A DNA stretch of 64,000 bases from Streptomyces sp. NBC_00285 (GCF_036174265.1 NZ_CP108055.1:2852001-2916000); one strand, 5' to 3'; shown: positions 49,905 to 59,992, counted from the stretch's first letter. Numbers and translations: made by a program. The notes: generated by a model not told the origin, from the sequence alone.

Positions 49905-50299
49905 TCCGCGCTCTCCCCTCGGTACGCCTCGACCTCGACCTCGACGACCAGATCCGGGTCCACAAAACCGGAGACGATGATCATGGATGCGGCGGGCCGG
50001 ACAGCGTCGAACAGTTCCTTGTGTGCGCGGCCCACATCCTCCACGTCCCGGGCGTGGGTGATGTACAGGCGTGTCCGCACCACATCGTCGCGGCCCAGGC
50101 CCAGTTCCTCCAGCGCGGCGAACGCGACGTTGAAAGCGTTGACCGTTTGCTCGTAGGGACCGCCCCCGGCGATCTCACCGTCCACCACCGACGTGCAGCC
50201 GGAGACCAGGACCAGGCCGTTCGGCAGTTCCACCGCGCGGGAGTACCCGAAGGTGTCCTCCCAGGGCGCGCCGGTCTTCACGCGTCGCAGCTCGCTCAC
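49901..50299 (-). CDS. RidA (YjgF/YER057c/UK114) family protein
   Basis: 132 residues. The fold is clear ([46 protein letters not shown]), with the arginine that binds carboxylates in RTRLYI. RidA proteins hydrolyse reactive enamine/imine intermediates. It is placed between priA and hisF with 4-nt overlaps on both sides, so it is fully part of the his operon. Whether it deals with a histidine-pathway imine is inference. GTG start at 50299. Confidence 0.88.
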   Translation of the reverse strand: MSELRRVKTGAPWEDTFGYSRAVELPNGLVLVSGCTSVVDGEIAGGGPYEQTVNAFNVAFAALEELGLGRDDVVRTRLYITHARDVEDVGRAHKELFDAVRPAASMIIVSGFVDPDLVVEVEVEAYRGESAE

Positions 50300-51024
50300 T
50301 TGGCCACCGCCTCCAAGGCCTCTTCCAGGGTGAACGCCTTCGCGTACAGGGCCTTCCCGACGATGGAGCCCTCGACACCGAGGGGTACCAGCTCGGCGAT
50401 GGCCCGCAGGTCGTCCAGGGAGGACACCCCGCCGGAGGCCACCACCGGGCGGTCGGTCACCGCGCACACGTTGCGCAGCAGCTCCAGGTTCGGGCCCTGG
50501 AGGGTGCCGTCCTTGGCGATGTCGGTGACGACGTACCGGGCGCAGCCCTCGGAGTCGAGGCGCTTCAGCGTCTCGTAGAGGTCGCCGCCGTCGCGGGTCC
50601 AGCCGCGGCCCTTGAGGGTCGTACCGCGGACGTCGAGACCCACCGCGATCCTGTCGCCGTGCTCGGCGATGATCTTGGCGACCCACTCCGGGCTCTCCAG
50701 GGCGGCCGTGCCGAGGTTCACCCGGGTGCAGCCGGTGGCGAGGGCCGCGGCCAGGGAGGCGTCGTCGCGGATGCCGCCGGACAGCTCCACCTTGATGTCC
50801 ATCGCCTCGGTGACCTGGCGGACCAGGTCCCGGTTGTCACCGGTGCCGAACGCCGCGTCGAGGTCGACCAGGTGCAGCCACTCGGCGCCCGCCCGCTGCC
50901 AGGACAGCGCGGCCTCCAGAGGTGAGCCGTAGGAGGTCTCCGTGCCGGACTCGCCGTGCACGAGCCGGACCGCCTGGCCGTCGCGGACGTCCACGGCGGG
51001 GAGGAGTTCGAGCTTGGAGGGCAT
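50296..51024 (-). CDS. priA: Bifunctional HisA/TrpF isomerase (PriA)
   Basis: 242 residues, TIM barrel with catalytic aspartates in [12 protein letters not shown] near residue 11 and [15 protein letters not shown] near residue 170. In actinobacteria this enzyme isomerises both ProFAR (histidine) and phosphoribosylanthranilate (tryptophan). No trpF lies in the nearby trp cluster, which supports the dual role. It overlaps hisH by 1 nt (TGATG arrangement) and ridA by 4 nt. Confidence 0.95.
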   Translation of the reverse strand: MPSKLELLPAVDVRDGQAVRLVHGESGTETSYGSPLEAALSWQRAGAEWLHLVDLDAAFGTGDNRDLVRQVTEAMDIKVELSGGIRDDASLAAALATGCTRVNLGTAALESPEWVAKIIAEHGDRIAVGLDVRGTTLKGRGWTRDGGDLYETLKRLDSEGCARYVVTDIAKDGTLQGPNLELLRNVCAVTDRPVVASGGVSSLDDLRAIAELVPLGVEGSIVGKALYAKAFTLEEALEAVAK

Positions 51025-51683
51025 CAGAGGGTTCCGATCCAGTTGTTCAGCAGCTGCGCTCCGGCGTCACCGGACTTCTCGGGGTGGAACTGCGTGGCCC
51101 ACAGGGCGCCGTTCTCCACGGCGGCCACGAAGGGCCTGCCGTGCGTCGACCAGGTGACCTTGGGCGCGGCGATCGCCTTGTTGAGCGTCTCCAGCGACCA
51201 GTCGTGGACGGCGTAGGAGTGCACGAAGTAGAAGCGGGCGTCCGCGTCCAGGCCGGCGAACAGCTGGGAGCCGGCGGGCGCGTCGACGGTGTTCCAGCCC
51301 ATGTGGGGCACGATGTCGGCCTTCAGCGGCTCGACCGTGCCGGGCCACTCGTCGAGGCCCTCGGTCTCCACGCCGTGCTCGATGCCGCGCGCGAACAGGA
51401 TCTGCATGCCGACGCAGATGCCCATCACCGGGCGCCCGCCGGACAGCCTGCGGTCGATGATCCACTCGCCGCGGGCCTCGCGCAGACCCTTCATGCAGGC
51501 GGCGAAGGCGCCGACGCCCGGCACCAGCAGCCCGTCCGCGTTCATGGCCTTGTCGTAGTCACGCGTTATCTCGACGTCGGCTCCCGCGCGGGCGAGGGCG
51601 CGCTCGGCTGACCTCACGTTGCCGAAGCCGTAGTCGAAGACGACGACCTTCTTCGTGCTTTTCGACGGAGCGCTCAATTCCAC
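51024..51683 (-). CDS. hisH: Imidazole glycerol phosphate synthase, glutaminase subunit
   Basis: 219 residues, class I amidotransferase. The oxyanion strand is LVPGVGAF, the nucleophilic cysteine is in [12 protein letters not shown] near residue 90, and the His/Glu pair is in TQFHPEKSG. It supplies ammonia to HisF. The GTG at 51683 lies only 1 nt after GGAGG; a TTG two codons later has better spacing and could be the true start. It overlaps the small membrane gene by 10 bp. Confidence 0.95.
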   Translation of the reverse strand: MELSAPSKSTKKVVVFDYGFGNVRSAERALARAGADVEITRDYDKAMNADGLLVPGVGAFAACMKGLREARGEWIIDRRLSGGRPVMGICVGMQILFARGIEHGVETEGLDEWPGTVEPLKADIVPHMGWNTVDAPAGSQLFAGLDADARFYFVHSYAVHDWSLETLNKAIAAPKVTWSTHGRPFVAAVENGALWATQFHPEKSGDAGAQLLNNWIGTL

Positions 51684-51838
51684 ACCTCCAGCCTCAGGAC
51701 GCCGGAGACCAGACACATCGCGGCGCCGATGGAGAGCAGCACGATGAGGCTCTTGGGCATCTGCTGCTTGGCGAAGGAGTAGATGCCGCCGGCCAGGAAG
51801 AGGCCGACGACGATCAGGAGGGTCGAGAGTCCTGTCAT
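51674..51838 (-). CDS. 54-residue membrane protein inside the his operon
   Basis: 54 residues: [21 protein letters not shown] starts it (first 20 residues hydrophobic), then FAKQQMPKS, then a second helix [19 protein letters not shown]. Two membrane helices with a short basic loop. It begins 3 bp after the hisB stop and overlaps the start of hisH, so it is translated as part of the operon. I do not know its function; a role unrelated to histidine synthesis is possible. Confidence 0.85.
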   Translation of the reverse strand: MTGLSTLLIVVGLFLAGGIYSFAKQQMPKSLIVLLSIGAAMCLVSGVLRLEVWN

Positions 51839-51841
51839 GGC

Positions 51842-52435
51842 TTACAGCGCGCCCTTCGTGGAGGGGAGGATGCCGGCCGCGCGCGGGTCGCGTTCGCTGG
51901 CGTAGCGCAGGGCCCGGGCCAGCGCCTTGAACTGGCACTCCACGATGTGGTGCGCGTTGCGTCCGTAGGGCACGTGCACGTGCAGGGCGATCTGCGCCTG
52001 GGCGACGAAGGACTCCAGGATGTGCCGGGTCATGGTGGTGTCGTACTCGCCGATCATCGGCGCCATCTTCTCGGGCTCGTTGTGCACGAGGTAGGGGCGG
52101 CCGGACAGGTCGACGGTCACCTGGGCGAGGGACTCGTCCAGCGGGACCGTGCAGTTGCCGAAGCGGTAGATGCCCACCTTGTCGCCGAGCGCCTGCTTGA
52201 AGGCGGCGCCGAGCGCGAGGGCGGTGTCCTCGATGGTGTGGTGCGAGTCGATGTGCAGGTCGCCCTCGGTCTTCACGGTGAGGTCGAACAGACCGTGCCG
52301 GCCGAGCTGGTCGAGCATGTGGTCGTAGAAGCCGACCCCTGTCGACACGTCGACCTTTCCGGACCCGTCGAGATCGATCTCGACGAGGACCGAGGTCTCC
52401 TTGGTGACCCGTTCCACTCGTCCCACGCGGCTCAT
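51842..52435 (-). CDS. hisB: Imidazoleglycerol-phosphate dehydratase
   Basis: 197 residues, the monofunctional form without a phosphatase domain. Metal-binding repeats are visible: [28 protein letters not shown], and later [20 protein letters not shown]. It removes water from IGP in histidine synthesis. It overlaps hisC by 4 nt. Confidence 0.97.
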   Translation of the reverse strand: MSRVGRVERVTKETSVLVEIDLDGSGKVDVSTGVGFYDHMLDQLGRHGLFDLTVKTEGDLHIDSHHTIEDTALALGAAFKQALGDKVGIYRFGNCTVPLDESLAQVTVDLSGRPYLVHNEPEKMAPMIGEYDTTMTRHILESFVAQAQIALHVHVPYGRNAHHIVECQFKALARALRYASERDPRAAGILPSTKGAL

Positions 52436-53562
52436 GTGCTCTGCTCCTTCGTCAACTCACGGACCGCGTCGAGGAACGCGTCGTTCTCGTCCGGGGTGCC
52501 GGCGCTGACCCGCAGCCACCCCGGGATGCCGTTGTCCCGGACCAGGACGCCCCGGTCGAGAATCTTCTGCCAGGCCGCGTGCGAACCACCCGGGCCGTCG
52601 AACCGCCCGAACTGCACGAAGTTCGCGTCCGAGTCCACGACCTCGAAGCCGATCGCGCGCAGCTCGTCCACCAGCCGGTCCCGCTCGGCCTTCAGCTGCT
52701 CGACGTACTTCAGCAGCGTCTCGGTGTGCTCCAGGGCGGCCAGCGCGGTCGCCTGGGTGACGGCCGACAGGTGGTAGGGCAGCCGTACGAGCTGCACGGC
52801 GTCCACGACCGCCGGGTGCGCGGCGAGATAGCCGAGGCGCAGGCCCGCCGCTCCGAACGCCTTCGACATCGTCCGCGAGACGACGAGATTCGGCCGTCCT
52901 TCGAGCAGCGGCAGCAGCGAGTCGCCGTGGCTGAACTCGATGTACGCCTCGTCGATCACGACGATCGCCCCGGCGGTCTCGGCCCTCGCCGCCTGCGCGG
53001 CCTCGTACAGCGCGAGGACCGTCTCGGGCGGGACCGCGTTGCCCGTGGGGTTGTTCGGCGTGGTGATGAACACGACGTCCGGCCGGTTCTCCGCGATCGC
53101 CTTCTCGGCGGCGGCGAGGTCGATCGTGAAGTCCTCGCGCCTCGGACCGGAGATCCAGCCGGTGCCGGTGCCGCGTGCGATGAGCGCGTGCATCGAGTAC
53201 GACGGCTCGAAGCCGATCGCCGTACGGCCGGGTCCGCCGAAGGTCTGGAGCAGTTGCTGGATGACCTCGTTGGAGCCGTTGGCCGCCCAGACGTTGGGGA
53301 GGCCCACCTCGTGACCGGACGTGTCCGTCAGGTATCCGGCGAGCCGGGTGCGCAGCTCGACCGCGTCCCGGTCCGGGTAGCGGTTGAGGGTCCGGGCCGC
53401 CTCGCGGACGCGCTCGGCGATGCGCTCGACCAGCGGCTCGGGCAGCGGGTAGGGGTTCTCGTTGGTGTTCAGCCGTACGGGGACGTCCAACTGGGGCGCG
53501 CCGTAGGGGGACTTGCCGCGCAGCTCGTCCCGTACGGGGAGATCGTCGATTCCGAAGTTCAC
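52432..53562 (-). CDS. hisC: Histidinol-phosphate aminotransferase
   Basis: 376 residues of the class I/II aminotransferase fold: [11 protein letters not shown] at the start, [14 protein letters not shown], and the PLP lysine in [17 protein letters not shown]. It makes histidinol phosphate from imidazole acetol phosphate and glutamate. GTG 53560-53562 overlaps the hisD stop (GTGA). Confidence 0.97.
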   Translation of the reverse strand: MNFGIDDLPVRDELRGKSPYGAPQLDVPVRLNTNENPYPLPEPLVERIAERVREAARTLNRYPDRDAVELRTRLAGYLTDTSGHEVGLPNVWAANGSNEVIQQLLQTFGGPGRTAIGFEPSYSMHALIARGTGTGWISGPRREDFTIDLAAAEKAIAENRPDVVFITTPNNPTGNAVPPETVLALYEAAQAARAETAGAIVVIDEAYIEFSHGDSLLPLLEGRPNLVVSRTMSKAFGAAGLRLGYLAAHPAVVDAVQLVRLPYHLSAVTQATALAALEHTETLLKYVEQLKAERDRLVDELRAIGFEVVDSDANFVQFGRFDGPGGSHAAWQKILDRGVLVRDNGIPGWLRVSAGTPDENDAFLDAVRELTKEQST

Positions 53563-54884
53563 TTGCTCGCCGGTACCTTCCACCCGAACCGGGCCTTGAT
53601 CGCCGCCCCGTGGGCCGGTAGGTCCTCCGCCTCCGCCAGCGTCACCACGTGGTGCGCGACGTCCGCCAGCGCGTCCTTCGTGTAGTCGACGATGTGGATG
53701 CCGCGGAGGAAGGACTGCACGGACAGCCCGGAGGAGTGGCAGGCGCAGCCACCGGTCGGGAGCACGTGGTTGGACCCGGCGGCGTAGTCGCCGAGCGAGA
53801 CCGGCGCCCAGGGTCCGATGAAGATCGCGCCCGCGTTGCGGACCCGGTCGGCGACCGCGGCGGCGTCGGCCGTCTGGATCTCCAGGTGCTCGGCGCCGTA
53901 CGCGTCGACGACCCTGAGTCCCTCGTCGATGCCGTCGACGAGGACGATCGCGGACTGCCGGCCCTTCAGGGCGGGCACGATCCGGTCCTCGATGTGCTTG
54001 CTGGCCGCGACCTGGGTCTCCAGCTCCTTCTCGACGGCGTCCGCGAGCGCGACGGAGTCGGTGACCAGGACGGCGGCGGCGAGCGGGTCGTGCTCGGCCT
54101 GGCTGATCAGGTCGGCGGTGACGTGCACCGGGTCGGCCGTGTCGTCGGCGAGGACCGCGATCTCGGTCGGGCCGGCCTCGGCGTCGATGCCGATCTTGCC
54201 GGTGAAGTAGCGCTTGGCGGCGGCGACCCAGATGTTGCCGGGCCCCGTGACCATGTTGGCGGGCGGGCAGGACTCGGTGCCGTACGCGAACATCGCGACG
54301 GCCGTCGCACCACCGGCGGCGTAGACCTCGTCGACACCGAGCAGCGCGCACGCGGCGAGGATCGTGGGGTGCGGAAGTCCGTCGAACTCGGCCTGGGCCG
54401 GGGAGGCCAGGGCGATCGACTCGACCCCCGCTTCCTGCGCGGGCACCACGTTCATGATCACGGAGGACGGGTAGACCGACCGGCCGCCCGGCGCGTACAG
54501 CCCGACCCGGTCGACGGGCACCCACTTCTCGGTGACGCTGCCGCCGGGCACGACCTGTGTCGTGCGGTTCGTCCGGCGCTGCTCGCGGTGGACGAGCCGG
54601 GCGCGGCGGATGGACTCCTCCAGGGCCGCGCGCACGGCGGGGTCGAGCTCCTCCAGCGCGCGCGTGAGGGTCTCCGCGGGCACCCGGACCCGGTCGAGCC
54701 GGACCCCGTCGAACTTCTCGGCGAAGTCGATCAGCGCCGCGTCGCCCCGATGATGCACGGCCTCGCAGATCGGACGCACCTTCTCCAGGGCGGCCGAGAC
54801 GTCGAAGTCGGCTCGGGGCAGCAGGTCGCGCAGGGCGGGGCCCTCGGGGAGGACGTCGCCGCGCAGATCGATTCGGGAGATCAC
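53559..54884 (-). CDS. hisD: Histidinol dehydrogenase
   Basis: 441 residues. Zinc and substrate motifs: [31 protein letters not shown], the [15 protein letters not shown] segment with the catalytic Glu/His pair, and [11 protein letters not shown] near the end. It oxidises histidinol to histidine with two NAD+. First gene of the his operon; the promoter should lie in the 111 bp before the divergent membrane protein gene. Confidence 0.97.
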   Translation of the reverse strand: MISRIDLRGDVLPEGPALRDLLPRADFDVSAALEKVRPICEAVHHRGDAALIDFAEKFDGVRLDRVRVPAETLTRALEELDPAVRAALEESIRRARLVHREQRRTNRTTQVVPGGSVTEKWVPVDRVGLYAPGGRSVYPSSVIMNVVPAQEAGVESIALASPAQAEFDGLPHPTILAACALLGVDEVYAAGGATAVAMFAYGTESCPPANMVTGPGNIWVAAAKRYFTGKIGIDAEAGPTEIAVLADDTADPVHVTADLISQAEHDPLAAAVLVTDSVALADAVEKELETQVAASKHIEDRIVPALKGRQSAIVLVDGIDEGLRVVDAYGAEHLEIQTADAAAVADRVRNAGAIFIGPWAPVSLGDYAAGSNHVLPTGGCACHSSGLSVQSFLRGIHIVDYTKDALADVAHHVVTLAEAEDLPAHGAAIKARFGWKVPASK

Positions 54885-54995
54885 GCGGTCAATTCTCTCA
54901 GACCCGCATCAGGGCCCGTTCGCGCATTCCAGTGGCTGATACGCAACCCGGAAGATCCCCTTCACGTCTAGCGTTCGTGAGGTCACCGAGCGGGC

Positions 54996-56621
54996 ATGAA
55001 CGTTTGTGCGAAACCCGTGAGCAGCCGAGGGGATGACAGAGACGTGACCGAGGGGGCCGGCATCCGGGGCGGAGACCTGCCGGACGATCTGACCGCCGCC
55101 GAGGCCGGCATGTGGCAGGCCTTCCGCAACGGCACCGTGTACGACCTGAGCAGCGGCGACACCGTCGTGGACGACCCGCACGGCGGGCACCCCTGGGGGC
55201 CCGAGCGCACGGTCCGCGCGCGTATCGTCTGCTGGCTGCTCCTGGACGGCCCGCCCGCGCTCGCCGGCCGGGTGCCGTCCCTGAAGCTCACCGGTGTGCA
55301 GATCAGCGGCATCCTGGACCTCGCGGGCGGCACCGTGGTGCCGTACCTGGAGATGAAGGGCTGCCGCTTCGAGCGGGAGATCCTGCTGCCGGAGGCCCGC
55401 TTCACCACCGCGCGGTTCGTGGACTGCTCCGTGCCGCGCCTGGAGGCGGCCCGGGTGCACACGGAGGGCGATCTGCACCTGCCCCGCTGCCGGTTCCACA
55501 ACGGCGTACGGCTGACCGACGCGCACATCGGTACGGACCTGCTGATGAACCAGGCGATCGTCTACCGCGACCGCAGCGGCCGTTCGATCGCCGCCGACGG
55601 CATGACGGTGGGCCAGGACCTGCAGGCCGAGCTCCTGGAGTCGCACGGCGAGCTGAGCCTGCGCAGCGCCACCATCGGCGTCTCGCTGAGCCTGCGCGGC
55701 GCCCGACTGGTCAACCCGTACACCCGGCTCGCGCTGAACGCCCCCCAGCTGACCGTCGGGCGCACCCTGTACCTGACCCCGGCGGGCGTCGGCGCCTCCA
55801 TGCTGAGCGGGGCGACTCCCGCGCGCGGGACGCGGATCCAGCGCTTCGAGTGCCAGGGCGGCATCCGGCTGGACGACGGGCGGTTCGGGGACGCGGTCGA
55901 CCTGGAGCGGGCCCGGTTCACCTTCACCGACGAGCAGGAGCTGTCGCTGCGCCGCGTCCAGGCGCCGGAGCTGCGTTTCCTCGGCGAGAAGCCGCAGCGC
56001 GGCAAGGTGGTCCTCTCGGGGGCGCGGGTCGGCAACCTCGTGGACCGGGCGACCGCCTGGCCCGGCCCGGGCAGTCTGCACATGGGCGGCTTCGTCTACG
56101 AGAACCTCGTACCGCACGGTCCCTTCCCGCTGGCCCAGCGGCTGGAGTGGGTGGCGGCGGCGACCGCCGAGTACAACCCGGAGCCGTACGAGCGGCTGGC
56201 CGCCGTGCTGCGGACCGGCGGTGAGGACGAGGACGCGCGCGAGGTGCTGCTCGCCAAGCAGCGGCGGCGCCGCGAGAGCCTGCCACTGGCCGCCAAGGTG
56301 TGGGGATACATCCAGGACTGGACGGTCGCCTACGGGTACCGGCCCGGCCGGGCCGCCGTGTGGATGGCGGTGCTGTGGGCGGCGAGCTCCATGGCGTTCG
56401 CACACGCGAGCCATCCGCCGCTCAAGGGCGGCGACCATCCGGCCTGGAACCCGGCGCTGTTCGCCCTCGACCTGCTGCTTCCGGTGATCGACCTGGGCCA
56501 GGTCGGTTTCTGGCAGTTGCGCGGCGGTTGGCAGTGGCTGGCGGCGGCGATGGTTCTCGTCGGCTGGATCCTGGCGACCACGGTGGCGGCGGGGGCCACG
56601 AGACTGCTGCGGCGGGGCTAG
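54996..56621 (+). CDS. Membrane protein with a predicted beta-helix-like repeat domain
   Basis: 541 residues. Residues about 90-330 are a run of short beta repeats (LKLTGVQISGILDLAGG, LEMKGCRFEREILL, FVDCSVPRLEAARVH, and so on), resembling pentapeptide-repeat or bactofilin-like quadrilateral helices. A helical linker and then three hydrophobic segments (about 450-540) anchor it in the membrane. No catalytic motif is recognised. The start may be ATG 54996 or GTG 55044 (both in frame). Related genes have been annotated as oxidoreductases, for which I see no support. Confidence 0.75.
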   Translation: MNVCAKPVSSRGDDRDVTEGAGIRGGDLPDDLTAAEAGMWQAFRNGTVYDLSSGDTVVDDPHGGHPWGPERTVRARIVCWLLLDGPPALAGRVPSLKLTGVQISGILDLAGGTVVPYLEMKGCRFEREILLPEARFTTARFVDCSVPRLEAARVHTEGDLHLPRCRFHNGVRLTDAHIGTDLLMNQAIVYRDRSGRSIAADGMTVGQDLQAELLESHGELSLRSATIGVSLSLRGARLVNPYTRLALNAPQLTVGRTLYLTPAGVGASMLSGATPARGTRIQRFECQGGIRLDDGRFGDAVDLERARFTFTDEQELSLRRVQAPELRFLGEKPQRGKVVLSGARVGNLVDRATAWPGPGSLHMGGFVYENLVPHGPFPLAQRLEWVAAATAEYNPEPYERLAAVLRTGGEDEDAREVLLAKQRRRRESLPLAAKVWGYIQDWTVAYGYRPGRAAVWMAVLWAASSMAFAHASHPPLKGGDHPAWNPALFALDLLLPVIDLGQVGFWQLRGGWQWLAAAMVLVGWILATTVAAGATRLLRRG

Positions 56622-56784
56622 CGGGGACTGTGGAGAAATCGACAAGGCAGTGAGAGGAACCGGTGAGACCGCTGGTCAGGAGGTTGTTCAACGGTCACCT
56701 TTTTAATGTCCCTTGACTTTCCGGCGTACAACTTTCCACGAGTTGCACGTTCGCACTGGCGCAGTGTCCACCTGCGGTCCTTCA

Positions 56785-57792
56785 ATGGTCGACACCATGG
56801 CTCTGCTGCCCCCCTTCATCCGCGCGACACGGATGGCCCCGTATCTCACCGGCGGACTGTCCGCCGACGACGAGGTACTGCTCGACGCACCCGACGACCG
56901 GCTCGGCCCCGCGCTGGTCGCGGCCGGGCAGGGCACCTACGGGCGGGCGGCCGAGCTGCTCGCCGCGACCCGCGCGAGCGCCGCCTGGGAACTGCGCGAC
57001 CGGTACGTCCGGCGGCTCGCCGCCTTCGCCCGCTCACGCTCCGAGTGGTACGACGCCTGGCACGCCGAGGCCCCGTACGACCCGGACCGGCTGCTCCTTG
57101 CCGCCCAGCTCGCGGTGGACCGTGCCTGGGACTCGCCGGCCAGGGCGGAGCTGCTGCGCGAGCTGAGCCCGCTGATCACGGCCGCCGCGCGCTGCGACGA
57201 CCGCGACCCGGTGCCGTGGCGGCTCGCCCTGGACCACGCGCGCGGCTCGCAGGCCGGACCCACCTACTTCGGCGAACTGTGGGAGGCGGCCCTCAGACGC
57301 GCCCCGCTCCACTACGGCTGCCATGTCGCCGCCCTGCGCTATCTGTCGGCCTCCTGGCGCGGCTCGTACCGCGAGTGCTTCGACTTCGCCGACCTGGCCG
57401 CGCAGGACTCCCCGCCCGGCTCCCTCGTCCAGGCGCTGCCCGTGCGGGCGGCCCTCGCCTGTCTGACGGACGGCGGCACGGCGGTGACGCGTGAGCGGCT
57501 GGACGCGGCGGCGGACCGGGCGATCGACCTGTCCGCCACGCTCGCGGCGGCCGACCCGTGGCCCGCCGAGATCCGCAACAAGCTGGTGTACGTCCTGGTG
57601 CGCCTCGGCCGCTGGACGGACGCCCTGGAGCAGCTGCGCTTGATCGGCCCGTACGCGACCTCGTTCCCGTGGAGCAGGACGTCGGAGGACCCGCTGAGCA
57701 GGTTCCTGGAGGTCCGCGAGGAGGTCCGGCGGCATGCGTTGATCCATCCGCGGAGTGAGCACGGGGGACGTGTCCGCTCCGGAGGCCATTAG
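56785..57792 (+). CDS. Hypothetical helical (TPR-like) protein
   Basis: 335 residues from ATG 56785; ATG 56797 (MALLPPFIRATR) is equally possible, and the frame is open from 56713. The composition is Ala/Leu/Arg-rich and helical, with segments that look like weak TPR repeats (YGRAAELLAATRAS, LVRLGRWTDALEQLRLIG). No signal peptide or catalytic motif. Function unknown. It ends 11 bp before the Lon-domain gene, suggesting co-transcription. Confidence 0.75.
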   Translation: MVDTMALLPPFIRATRMAPYLTGGLSADDEVLLDAPDDRLGPALVAAGQGTYGRAAELLAATRASAAWELRDRYVRRLAAFARSRSEWYDAWHAEAPYDPDRLLLAAQLAVDRAWDSPARAELLRELSPLITAAARCDDRDPVPWRLALDHARGSQAGPTYFGELWEAALRRAPLHYGCHVAALRYLSASWRGSYRECFDFADLAAQDSPPGSLVQALPVRAALACLTDGGTAVTRERLDAAADRAIDLSATLAAADPWPAEIRNKLVYVLVRLGRWTDALEQLRLIGPYATSFPWSRTSEDPLSRFLEVREEVRRHALIHPRSEHGGRVRSGGH

Positions 57793-57803
57793 GCTTTGGC
57801 GCC

Positions 57804-58544
57804 GTGACCACCGTGCGGCTCCCGCTCTTCCCCCTGAACTCAGTACTGTTCCCGGGGCTCGTGCTTCCTCTCAACGTCTTCGAGGAGCGCTACCGCGCCA
57901 TGATGCGCGAACTGCTGAAGACGCCCGAGGAGGAGCCGCGCCGTTTCGCCGTCGTGGCGATCCGCGACGGCCACGAGGTCGCGCCCAGCGCGCCGGGCCT
58001 GCCGGGTCAGGCCGCCGAGCCCGAACGCGGCCCCACGGCCGGCTTCGGCGAGGACCCGGTCAAGGCGTTCCACGCGGTCGGCTGCGTCGCGGACGCGGCG
58101 ACGGTACGGGAACGGGCGGACGGCACGTTCGAGGTCCTGGCGACCGGCACGACCCGGGCCCGTCTCGTGTCCGTCGACGCCTCCGGCCCCTTCCTGACGG
58201 CCGAGCTGGAGGAGCTGCCGGAGGCCGCGGGCGACGAGTCCGGGCCGCTGGCGGAGGGAGTGCTGCGGGCTTTCCGCCAGTACCAGAAACGCCTGGCGGG
58301 GGCGCGGGAACGCTCCCTGTCGAGCGGCGCGGACCTCCCCGACGAACCGTCGGTGGTGTCGTACCTGGTGGCGGCGGCGATGATGCTGGACACCCCCACC
58401 AAGCAGCGCCTCCTCCAGGCGCCCGACACCGCGTCCCGCCTCCGCGACGAACTGAAACTGCTGCGCGCGGAGACGTCGATCATCCGTAATCTTCCGTCGT
58501 TGCCGGCGTCGGAGCTGACGCGCGGCCCGACGAGTCTGAACTGA
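57804..58544 (+). CDS. Lon N-terminal (LON substrate-binding) domain protein
   Basis: 246 residues from GTG 57804. The N-terminus LPLFPLNSVLFPGLVLPLNVFEERY is the hallmark of the LON domain (shown here by its FPLN and VLFPG elements). There is no ATPase or protease domain, so it is a stand-alone LON domain, thought to bind polypeptides. The C-terminal half is helical. It is followed 15 bp later by the ybaK-like gene. Confidence 0.9.
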   Translation: MTTVRLPLFPLNSVLFPGLVLPLNVFEERYRAMMRELLKTPEEEPRRFAVVAIRDGHEVAPSAPGLPGQAAEPERGPTAGFGEDPVKAFHAVGCVADAATVRERADGTFEVLATGTTRARLVSVDASGPFLTAELEELPEAAGDESGPLAEGVLRAFRQYQKRLAGARERSLSSGADLPDEPSVVSYLVAAAMMLDTPTKQRLLQAPDTASRLRDELKLLRAETSIIRNLPSLPASELTRGPTSLN

Positions 58545-58559
58545 GGCCGGAACCCGTCC

Positions 58560-59063
58560 ATGGCGAAGAAGCCGAAGAAGCAGCAGCAGTCCGGGGGCAC
58601 GCCGGCGACGGTGGCCCTGACCGCCGCCGAGGTGCCCTACACGGTCCACGCCTACGACCACGACCCCTCCCACCCGTCCTACGGCGAGGAGGCGGCCGAG
58701 GCGATGGGCGTCTCCCCCGACCGCGTCTTCAAGACCCTGGTGGCCGACGTGGACGGCACGCTGACGGTGGCGGTGGTCCCGGTGGCGGGCTCACTGGACC
58801 TGAAGGCCCTGGCGACGGCGGCGGGCGGCAAGCGGGCCGCCATGGCCGACCCGACCCTCGCCGAACGCACCACGGGCTACGTCCGGGGCGGCATCTCCCC
58901 CCTGGGCCAGCGCAAGAGGCTCCCCACGGTCCTGGACGCCTCGGCCTCCGCCCACGACACGATCTGCGTCTCGGCGGGCCGCCGGGGCCTGGAGGTGGAA
59001 CTCGCGCCGACCGACCTGGTCCACCTCACGAACGCGGTCCTCGCCCCCATCGCCCGCGCGTGA
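58560..59063 (+). CDS. YbaK/EbsC family Cys-tRNA(Pro) deacylase
   Basis: 167 residues. A Lys/Gln-rich start is followed by the editing domain: HPSYGEEAAEAMG, the lysine in RVFKTLVAD, VPVAGSLDLKALA, and YVRGGISPLGQRKRLPTVLD. It hydrolyses mischarged Cys-tRNA(Pro). ATG 58560 lies 15 bp after the Lon-domain gene. Confidence 0.93.
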   Translation: MAKKPKKQQQSGGTPATVALTAAEVPYTVHAYDHDPSHPSYGEEAAEAMGVSPDRVFKTLVADVDGTLTVAVVPVAGSLDLKALATAAGGKRAAMADPTLAERTTGYVRGGISPLGQRKRLPTVLDASASAHDTICVSAGRRGLEVELAPTDLVHLTNAVLAPIARA

Positions 59064-59104
59064 CCCCTCGACGAGGTCCCCTTCCTCGACTAAGCACAGA
59101 GGGC

Positions 59105-59179
59105 ATGTCGAAGAAAACACGCAAGCGCAAGTGGCGCACCAAGAAGGGCCGTTCGAACCACGGCAGCCGCCCGGCGTAG
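59105..59179 (+). CDS. 24-residue basic protein, probable ribosomal protein bL37
   Basis: Only 24 codons: MSKKTRKRKW, then RTKKGRSNHGSRPA. Eleven of 24 residues are Lys or Arg. The ending NHGxRPx and overall make-up resemble bL37, a 24-residue protein found in the mycobacterial large ribosomal subunit. GAGGG lies just before the ATG. It is 41 bp after the ybaK-like gene and followed by a repeat/hairpin. Assignment is from memory of the mycobacterial protein. Confidence 0.7.
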   Translation: MSKKTRKRKWRTKKGRSNHGSRPA

Positions 59180-59184
59180 AAGCC

Positions 59185-59253
59185 CGTCCGGCGCTTGAGT
59201 GCGAGGCCCTTTGGGCCGAAGGGGGGTCTGGGGGCGCAGCCCCCCGGGAAGGG
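59185..59253. repeat. Streptomyces intergenic repeat with terminator-like hairpin
   Basis: Contains CGTCCGGCGCTTGAG at the left and GGTCTGGGGGCGCAGCCCCC at the right, a sequence I know to recur in Streptomyces spacers. The TGGGGGC-GCA-GCCCCC part forms a strong hairpin after bL37 and before the convergent membrane protein gene. Confidence 0.75.
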
Positions 59254-59280
59254 AAGGGGCGGCGGGGGCGAAAAAAGCCC

Positions 59281-59958
59281 CTACTGCACAGGCGCCCCGT
59301 ACCCGTCCTGCGGAACCACCGGCACGTACACCGGCTCGGGATCCCGGGGTCCGAACAGCGCGGTGAGCCCCAGGTGCACGAGCAGCCCGGCCAGGGACCA
59401 GACCAGCAGCGCCCCCTTCGCGCCCAGCTTCAACGGCGCGGAGAAGGTCACTCCCTTGCCCGCGGACTTCGCATGGGCGAGCACATCGGACGACGGCCCG
59501 AGCCACATCCCCACCCGCCATGCGAGCAGGGATGCGAGGAACGCCCCCACGGCCAGCCCCACCACGAGCGGCACCCCGCCCCGCCGACGCCACAGGAACA
59601 CGGCGACCGCGCTCACCGCCCCGAGAGCGAGCGCCAGCAGGACGAACGTGCCGTCCGCGCCCACCGCCTGCTCCCCCTCGGTGTCCTTGAGGTAGACGAC
59701 CCAGTTCCCCTGCTCGTCCACACTCCCGACGAGCGGCACGTGCGGGGCCAGCCACCACCACAGCACCCCGAGCAGCGCCCCGGCGAGCGCCACGGCCACC
59801 GTGATCACCGCGGCCTCGATCAGCTCGGTCTTCATCCCGGGCCCGCCCTGCCCGTACGGCGCTTCGACGGCAGCCGCGTAGCCGGCAGGCGGGGCCTGCC
59901 ACACATCGTGCGAGGACGGTTCGTGCGGCGGCGGAGGAGGCGTCAACGGTGCGGTCAC
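59281..59958 (-). CDS. Multi-pass membrane protein (possibly DUF2567)
   Basis: 225 residues from GTG 59958. A Pro-rich cytoplasmic start (TPPPPPHEP) is followed by four hydrophobic segments (about 47-68, 103-120, 128-150 and 180-205) with an extracellular loop (about 70-100). No transport or catalytic motif. I tentatively relate it to DUF2567, a family of actinobacterial membrane proteins of unknown function. It lies 34 bp after the ABC permease gene. Confidence 0.7.
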   Translation of the reverse strand: MTAPLTPPPPPHEPSSHDVWQAPPAGYAAAVEAPYGQGGPGMKTELIEAAVITVAVALAGALLGVLWWWLAPHVPLVGSVDEQGNWVVYLKDTEGEQAVGADGTFVLLALALGAVSAVAVFLWRRRGGVPLVVGLAVGAFLASLLAWRVGMWLGPSSDVLAHAKSAGKGVTFSAPLKLGAKGALLVWSLAGLLVHLGLTALFGPRDPEPVYVPVVPQDGYGAPVQ

Positions 59959-59992
59959 TCTGACATCGTGCCAGGCCCGGCTGTGCGGCGCG

